DNA of 64,000 bases from Myxococcales bacterium. GTDB taxonomy: Bacteria; Myxococcota_A; Polyangia; Haliangiales; Haliangiaceae. The position numbers and the translations under genes are program-made. Where the stretch lies: NCBI GenBank assembly GCA_016706545.1, contig JADJJK010000061.1, forward strand, positions 4,849-68,848, in the 5' to 3' direction. Of this stretch, positions 57,303 to 64,000 are shown piece after piece; positions within the stretch are counted from its first letter, which is position 1; each line of letters begins with the position of its first letter. The notes beneath the pieces are model-generated. The model was not told the DNA's origin, did no database searches, and worked only from the letters and a program-made list of their open reading frames with translations.

Positions 57303-57641
57303 ATGAACGCCGCGGTCGCTCCCGCCGCAGCTCCTGCGCCGCGCCACGCCCGGTGGCTCGCGCTCGTCGTGCTGACAGCGCTGGTGTGCAGCGGCTGCTT
57401 TGGCTACAACCGCTCCGCCAAGCGCACGGCCTATCTCGGCGACACCGTGCTGATCCTCGGCGGCGGCGGCACCCTCGCCGCCGAGCTGCTGCTTGGAGAA
57501 GAGGACTGCGAGGGCATGGGCTGCGTCGAGCCGATAAGCCCCATCACCGGCCCCCTGGTGGCAGGCACCATGCTCGTCACCGCCGGCCTGGTGGGCCTGG
57601 TGCTAAACCTCACCCGGCCGATCGTCAAGACCTCGCGCTGA
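57303..57641 (+). CDS. Small lipoprotein
   Basis: 112 aa from ATG 57303. An Ala/Pro-rich start, then WLALVVLTALVCSGC with a lipobox Cys (about residue 32). The mature part has two hydrophobic stretches, TAYLGDTVLILGGGGTLAAEL and GPLVAGTMLVTAGLVGLVL, around a Cys pair (EEDCEGMGC). It is probably a small envelope protein anchored by lipid. No family is recognised. Confidence 0.6.
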   Translation: MNAAVAPAAAPAPRHARWLALVVLTALVCSGCFGYNRSAKRTAYLGDTVLILGGGGTLAAELLLGEEDCEGMGCVEPISPITGPLVAGTMLVTAGLVGLVLNLTRPIVKTSR

Positions 57642-57711
57642 CCCAGGTCCGGCGCGCCGAGAGCCGCGAAGCTCACAGCACTCGCGGCCCGTCGGGCGCG
57701 GCGAGAGGCTG

Positions 57712-59706
<1,995 letters not shown>

Positions 59707-59710
<4 letters not shown>

Positions 59711-61025
59711 GCGCGCAAGAGCCAGTCTACCGCGCGGCTCCACGCCGGGACTTGCCGCGGCTCCGCGGGATACCGCGCGTAGAGCGCAGCGACCATGCGG
59801 CTGCGCGCCGCGGCGCCGAGCATGGCGGTGGCCAGCGCGGGCTCGTCCGGCAGCGCGCCTAGCGCGCCGGCACCTGCGCGCGCAACGCGCGCAGCGCGTG
59901 AGCTCCAGGCTGCTCCTGGTTGAGCCCGGCCTTCATCAGCTCCGGCTCCATCAAGCCGCTCGCGAACAGGCGCGCCACGGACGCGCCGAAAATCGGCTGC
60001 TGGGTGAACCGGCGCAGCGCATCGAAGGCGCCCAGCAGCGCGCCGTGCTGACGCTGCCAGGGCCACCTCCCATTGCCGCAGCGTGCCGCCGCGCGCCAGC
60101 GTGTCTGCCAACGCCCGCGCCGCGACAGGGCCCGCGCCCACGCCGGAGCCGTGCGCCGAGAACACCTGACAGCCGGCGTCGCCCGAGGGCGCCACCCGCT
60201 CGCTGGTCAGCTCGCGCGCACGGCCGGCGCAAAGGATCGCCGCGCTGCCGCCAGCAGGGCGGGCCCGCAGGCGTGCTCCGCACGAAGCGCTCGAGCATCG
60301 CCTTGCCGGAGGGATGGCCCAGCGCCGGGATGGAGCCGGTCAGGATGCTCGCCGTCTCCAGCTCGTGGTCGACGTACACGTTGAGCACCGAGAAGCCGCC
60401 GGCCACGCCGACGAAGCCCACCGACTCGCCCGGGCGACCGCCGACCTCGGCCAGGAACGCCAGCGCCGCCGCGCGATCCGCCAGCTCATGCACCGCCTGC
60501 GCCGCCGCGCACCAGATCTGCGCGCGCCACCGCTGGCTGCTCCAAGCAGGCGCGCCCCGGTGAGCCCCGAGGCGTCCACGAAGATGCGCGCGCGCAGCTC
60601 GCCAGCGTCAGTGGCAAGCGCGGTCTCCGCCCGCCCCTTGTGCCCAGCCGTGTACCGCCACCTCCGGCAAGAAGCGCACGCCGGCCTTGGCCGCGCGCCA
60701 GCCCTGCAGCCGCGCCACCAGGTGGCGCATGTCCACGTGGATGACGTCGTGCTCCATGATGGTCGCCGCCGGGCCGCGCGCGCAGACCAGCTCGCGCGGC
60801 AGCACCAGGTGAAACGGCGACGGGCCGCCCCGGTGCTCCGGCGGCTCCGGCAGCGCCACGCCGGCCCTGCTGGAACGCGGCGCGTGGCACGCCGTTGACC
60901 CAGCGCCGCGCCAGCCCCTGGGCCAGCGCCCGCCGCTCCACGCACCACCTGCAGCCCGGCCTCGGCGAGAAACGCGGCGCACCGCAGCCGGCAGGGTGCC
61001 CGGCGCCCACCACCACCACGTCCGC
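59707..61025 (-). pseudogene. FAD-dependent oxidoreductase, broken by several frameshifts
   Basis: The protein can be followed across shifting frames: FAD dinucleotide motif VVVVGAGHPAG at the start (about 61019), then RWVNGVPRAAFQ, GPSPFHLVLPRELV, MEHDVIHVDMRHLVARLQGW, VDASGLTGARLLG, VGFVGVAGGFSVLNVYVDHELETASI, GHPSGKAMLERFV, and a final frame with GDAGCQVFSAHGSGVGAGPVAARALAD down to DWLLRA at 59707. This is a flavoprotein of the NAD(FAD) monooxygenase / geranylgeranyl reductase-like superfamily, about 430 aa. At least five breaks occur, spaced roughly 100-300 bases. Because each piece keeps conserved motifs, sequencing error is more likely than decay. It is coupled to the TPR lipoprotein by a 4-base overlap. 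Confidence 0.6.
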
Positions 61026-61082
61026 TTACGATGGCACCCCGGCGAGCATCCCGGTCAGGCTACCGCGAATCCGCGCGGCGCG

Positions 61083-62623
61083 TCACAGCCCCCGGCTCAG
61101 CGAAGGCCCAGCGAAGGCCACGCGAGGCCACGCGGGCTCCAGCGGGATGTTGCCGTGCTTGCGCGGCAGGTTCGACTGGCGCTTGTTGGGCAGCATGCGC
61201 AGCGCGGCGGATGAGCGCGGCGCGGGTCTCGCGCGGGCGGATGATCTCGTCGATGTAGCCCAGCGAGGCGGCCCGGTAGGGGTTGGCGAACTGCTTCTTG
61301 TACTCCGCGGTGAAGCGCTCCCGCGCCTGCCCTCGCGCGATGTCGTCGGCGATCTTGTCCAGCTCGGTGCGATAGATGATGTTGACCGCACCCTCGGAGC
61401 CCATCACCGCGATCTCGGCGGACGGATAGGCCAGGTTGATGTCGGCGCGGATGTGCTTGCTCGCCATGACGTCGTAGGCGCCGCCGTAGGCCTTGCGCGT
61501 GATCACCGTGAGCTTCGGCACCGTCGCCTCGGCGTAGGCGTAGAGCAGCTTGGCGCCGTGACGGATGATGCCGCCGAACTCCTGGGTGGTCCCGGCAAGA
61601 AGCCCGGCACGTCGACCAACGTCACCAGCGGGATGTTGAAGCAGTCGCAGAACCGCACAAAGCGCGCCGCCTTGACCGAGGCGTCGATGTCAGGCACCCC
61701 GCCAGGTGCTGTTGGGCTGGTTGGCGACCATGCCCACCGACTGCCCGCCCAGGTGCGCAAAGCCCACCACGATGTTCCGCGCGAAGTCGGCCTCTGCACC
61801 TCGACAAACTGGCCGTCGTCGACCACCGCGATTGATGATCTTCTTGATGTCGTAGGGCTTGTTGGAGTCGAGCGGGACCACGTCGTCGAGCGCGGCGCCG
61901 CGCGGTCCAGCGGATCGTCGCGGTCGCGCGATGCGGCGGATCATCCACGTTGTTGCCTCGGCCAGAACGCAGAGCAGCTCGCGGATCCGCGCCAGCGCCG
62001 CCAGCTCGTCAGGCTCGGGGAAGTGCGAGACGCCGGAGCGCGTGGCATGGGTCTGGGCGCCGCCGAGCTCCTCCTTGGTGATCTCCTCGTGGGTGACCGT
62101 CTTGATGACGTCGGGCCCGGTGATGAACATGTACGAGGTGTTCTCGACCATGAAGATGAAGTCGGTGATGGCCGGCGAATACACCGCGCCACCCGCGCAC
62201 GGCTCCTGGATGCGCGCGCCGCCCGGTCGTTGAGGCCCATCACCGGGCAGCCGATCTTGGTGGCCAGATCCATCACCTTGCAGATCTTTTGCGCGAAGGC
62301 GCCGGACAGCGAGCCGCCGAAGACGGTGAAGTCCTGTGCGAAGACGCACACCGTGCGGCCGTCGATGGTGCCGGTGCCGGTGACCACGCCGTCGCCCAGG
62401 ATCTTCTGCTCCTGCATGCCGAAATCGGCGCAGCGGTGCGTGACGAACTTGTCCAGCTCGGTGAAGCTGCCCTCGTCGAGCAGCGCCGAGATGCGCTCGC
62501 GCGCGGTCAGCTTGCCGGCCTTGTGCTGGCGTTCGACTTTCCGGGGGCGCCACCACCGACAGCGGCGGCCGGACTCCATGCACGTTCGAGGATGGCGATG
62601 GGATGAGTTGCGTCGCGGGTCAC
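61083..62623 (-). pseudogene. Acyl-CoA (propionyl-CoA type) carboxylase carboxyltransferase subunit, broken by frameshifts
   Basis: Pieces in order on the minus strand: a GTG start near 62623 (THPIAILERAW), KVERQHKAGKLTARERI, GDGVVTGTGTIDGRTVCVFAQDF, GLNDRA then GARIQE, AVYSPAITDFIFMVENTSYMF, THEEITKEELGGAQTHA, DIDASVKAARFVRFCDCFNIP, LVDVPGFLPG, MPKLTVITRKAYGGAYDVM, AEIAVMGSEGAVNIIYR, and the C-terminus PRKHGNIPLEPA near 61140. This is a complete carboxyltransferase beta subunit of about 510 aa (PccB/MmdA family). At least six one- or two-base shifts separate the pieces. Propionyl-CoA would be a product of the thymine route through mmsA. Confidence 0.78.
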
Positions 62624-62801
62624 GGGGATCGCCGGGCTCGGCTAGCCGGGCAACGCCCTGCCGACGATGACGCGGGTAGCATAGAAGGGACGGGAGCGGC
62701 GCCAAGCGCGCCAGGCCGCGGAAGCGACGCGCCGCGACCACGGGGGCACCGCGGGCCTTCCTTTGCCACCCACCGCCGCGGTTTGCGGTACAAGACGTCG
62801 C

Positions 62802-63768
62802 ATGAGTCTTCCTGGCGTCCTGCGCGGGCGGCTGCGCGTGCCGGTGGTCGGTGCGCCGCTGTTCATCATCTCGCAACCTGATCTGGTGCTGGCGCAGTGC
62901 AAGGCCGGCGTCGTCGGCTCGTTTCCGGCGCTCAACGCGCGCCCGCCCGAGCTGCTGGACGCCTGGCTGACCCGCATCACCGAGAGCTGGCGCAGTAGGA
63001 CGCCGCCCATCCGGACCAGCCGTCCGCCGTTCGCGGCCAACCAGATCATCCCACAAGTCCAACGTGCGCCTGCAGCAATGACCTGGAGCTGTGCGTGAGC
63101 ACAAGGCGCCCATCGTCATCACCTCGCTGGGCGCAGCGCGAGGACGTCAACGCCGCGGTCCACTCGTACGGCGGCATCGTCTTCCACGACGTCATCAATG
63201 TCACCCACGCCAAGAAGGCGCTCGACAAGGCGCCGACGGCCTCATCGCCGTGTGCGCAGGCGCCGGCGGCTACGCCGGCACCCTGTCGCCGTTCGCGCTC
63301 GTCGACGGGATCCGCGCCTTCCTGGGACCGCCCGCTGCTGCTCGCCGGCTCCATCGCCAACGGTCGCTCGGTGCTGGCCGCCCAGGGTGATGGGCGCGGA
63401 CCTGGCGTACATGGGCTCGGCCTTCATCGCCACCCAGGAGGCGAACGCCAGCGCGACTACAAGCAGGCCATCGTCGACTCCACCGCGGGCGACATCGTCC
63501 ACACCAACCTGTTCACCGGGGTCCACGGCAACTACCTGCGCGCGCCTCCATCGTCCGCGCCGGGCTCGATCCGGACAACCTGCCGGTCAGCGACCCGTCC
63601 AAGATGAACTTCGGCGGCGACGCCACCAAGGCGTGGCGCGACATCTGGGGCTGCGGTCAAGGCATCGGCGGCATCCACCAGGTGCCCAAGGTGGCAGAGC
63701 TGGTGGATCGGCTGGTGAGCGAGTACCGCGCCGCCAAGGACCGCGTCGGCAGCGGCGAGCTGGCCTGA
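62802..63768 (+). pseudogene. Nitronate monooxygenase, broken by frameshifts
   Basis: ATG 62802 (MSLPGVLRGRLRVPVVGAP) to the stop at 63766-63768. The pieces follow the FMN-dependent nitronate monooxygenase (2-nitropropane dioxygenase) pattern: VGAPLFIISQPDLVLAQC, AGVVGSFPALNARP, KAPIVITSLG, VHSYGGIVFHDVINVTHAKKALDK, ADGLIAVCAGAGGYAGTLSPF, GADLAYMGSAFIATQEA, DYKQAIVDST, HTNLFTGVHGNYL, and FGGDATKAWRDIWGCGQGIGGI. The length would be about 325 aa. At least six frame changes occur. The usual His of the GAGGHAG block appears as Tyr, which could be genuine or an error. Confidence 0.75.
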
Positions 63769-63842
63769 GCTGGCGCGACCTGAGTTGAGCTGGCCTGAGC
63801 TGGTGCGACCTGGCCTGAGCTGGCGCGACCTGGCCCGACCTG
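63758..63842 (+). repeat. Repeats of a GAGCTGGCCT / GCGACCTGGC unit
   Basis: About six imperfect copies of GAGCTGGCSYGACCT directly after the nitronate monooxygenase stop codon. Confidence 0.6.
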
Positions 63843-63855
63843 CGCCAGCCCGCGC

Positions 63856-64000
63856 TCACCCGCCGCCAGCGCGCGCCCGCAGGTACTCGGACGTCGTGGT
63901 CGCGACGCCGGCAGCCTGCGCGCGGCGCAGCACCTGCTCCAGCGCTGCCATCACGCGCGCCGAGCGCAGGTCTCAGGGTGCAGCGCCACCCGCACCAGCG
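63856..64000 (-). CDS. C-terminal fragment of a gene cut by the window edge
   Basis: On the minus strand the window edge opens in a frame LVRVALHPE; one frame change later it continues SARVMAALEQVLRRAQAAG, then TSEYLRARAGGG and a stop at 63856-63858. The V-A-L-H-P pattern followed by a helix and terminal T-S-x-Y-L resembles the end of polysaccharide deacetylase-like proteins, but this is weak. The apparent frameshift lies near 63970. Confidence 0.4.

Overview
The window is about 70% G+C by eye, densely coded on both strands, and reads as chromosome of a myxobacterium-like bacterium (Myxococcota or a related former deltaproteobacterium). This is an inference from family content: lipoprotein multihaem cytochromes, a FIST/hybrid-kinase pair, a YXWGXW-type lipoprotein, an Rpn-like PD-(D/E)XK protein with VGREEGQR repeats, a very large Asp/Glu-rich repeat protein and many Ala/Pro-rich lipoproteins. 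No rRNA, tRNA, CRISPR array or intact insertion sequence was found.

Layout. 1-12.5 kb is almost all minus strand: a lipoprotein cut by the window edge, a PhzF-like protein, a FIST sensor with a hybrid histidine kinase, a secreted nuclease with a lamin-tail domain (one frameshift), a methyltransferase, and a redox block (dihaem cytochrome-rhodanese fusion, YXWGXW lipoprotein, pentahaem lipoprotein, discoidin-like protein). 12.6-21.2 kb holds an ABC exporter, a GT2 glycosyltransferase, two large membrane proteins (one built of two homologous halves) and a short endonuclease V. 21.2-27.5 kb holds a nitroreductase, an 11-haem lipoprotein, a pterin dehydratase and metY-metX. metY is visibly lower in G+C and has its own promoter, three operator-like palindromes and a leader frame with four successive Cys codons.

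28.3-36.3 kb carries reductive pyrimidine catabolism: preA, a beta-ureidopropionase and hydA on the plus strand, flanked by mmsA and a beta-alanine:pyruvate aminotransferase on the minus strand. Together they can take uracil or thymine to acetyl- or propionyl-CoA. 36.5-48.6 kb is a surface-sugar region: manC, a membrane protein, a Nudix hydrolase, then a tight six-gene operon (nucleotide-sugar dehydrogenase, Gfo/Idh oxidoreductase, GT2, epimerase, zinc-type sugar C-methyltransferase, methyltransferase), ending at a MITE-like inverted repeat and a UPF0104-type membrane protein. 48.9-57.7 kb has a TIGR00027-type methyltransferase, the giant acidic protein, and a TIM-barrel protein coupled to a glycerol-1-phosphate dehydrogenase.

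Sequence quality matters here. Single frameshifts interrupt otherwise well-preserved genes near 6.04, 18.43, 31.3, 53.27 and 59.3-59.4 kb. From about 59.7 kb to the end three conserved enzymes (FAD oxidoreductase, acyl-CoA carboxyltransferase, nitronate monooxygenase) and the last partial gene each change frame repeatedly. I read that end as uncorrected sequencing error near a contig edge rather than real gene decay.
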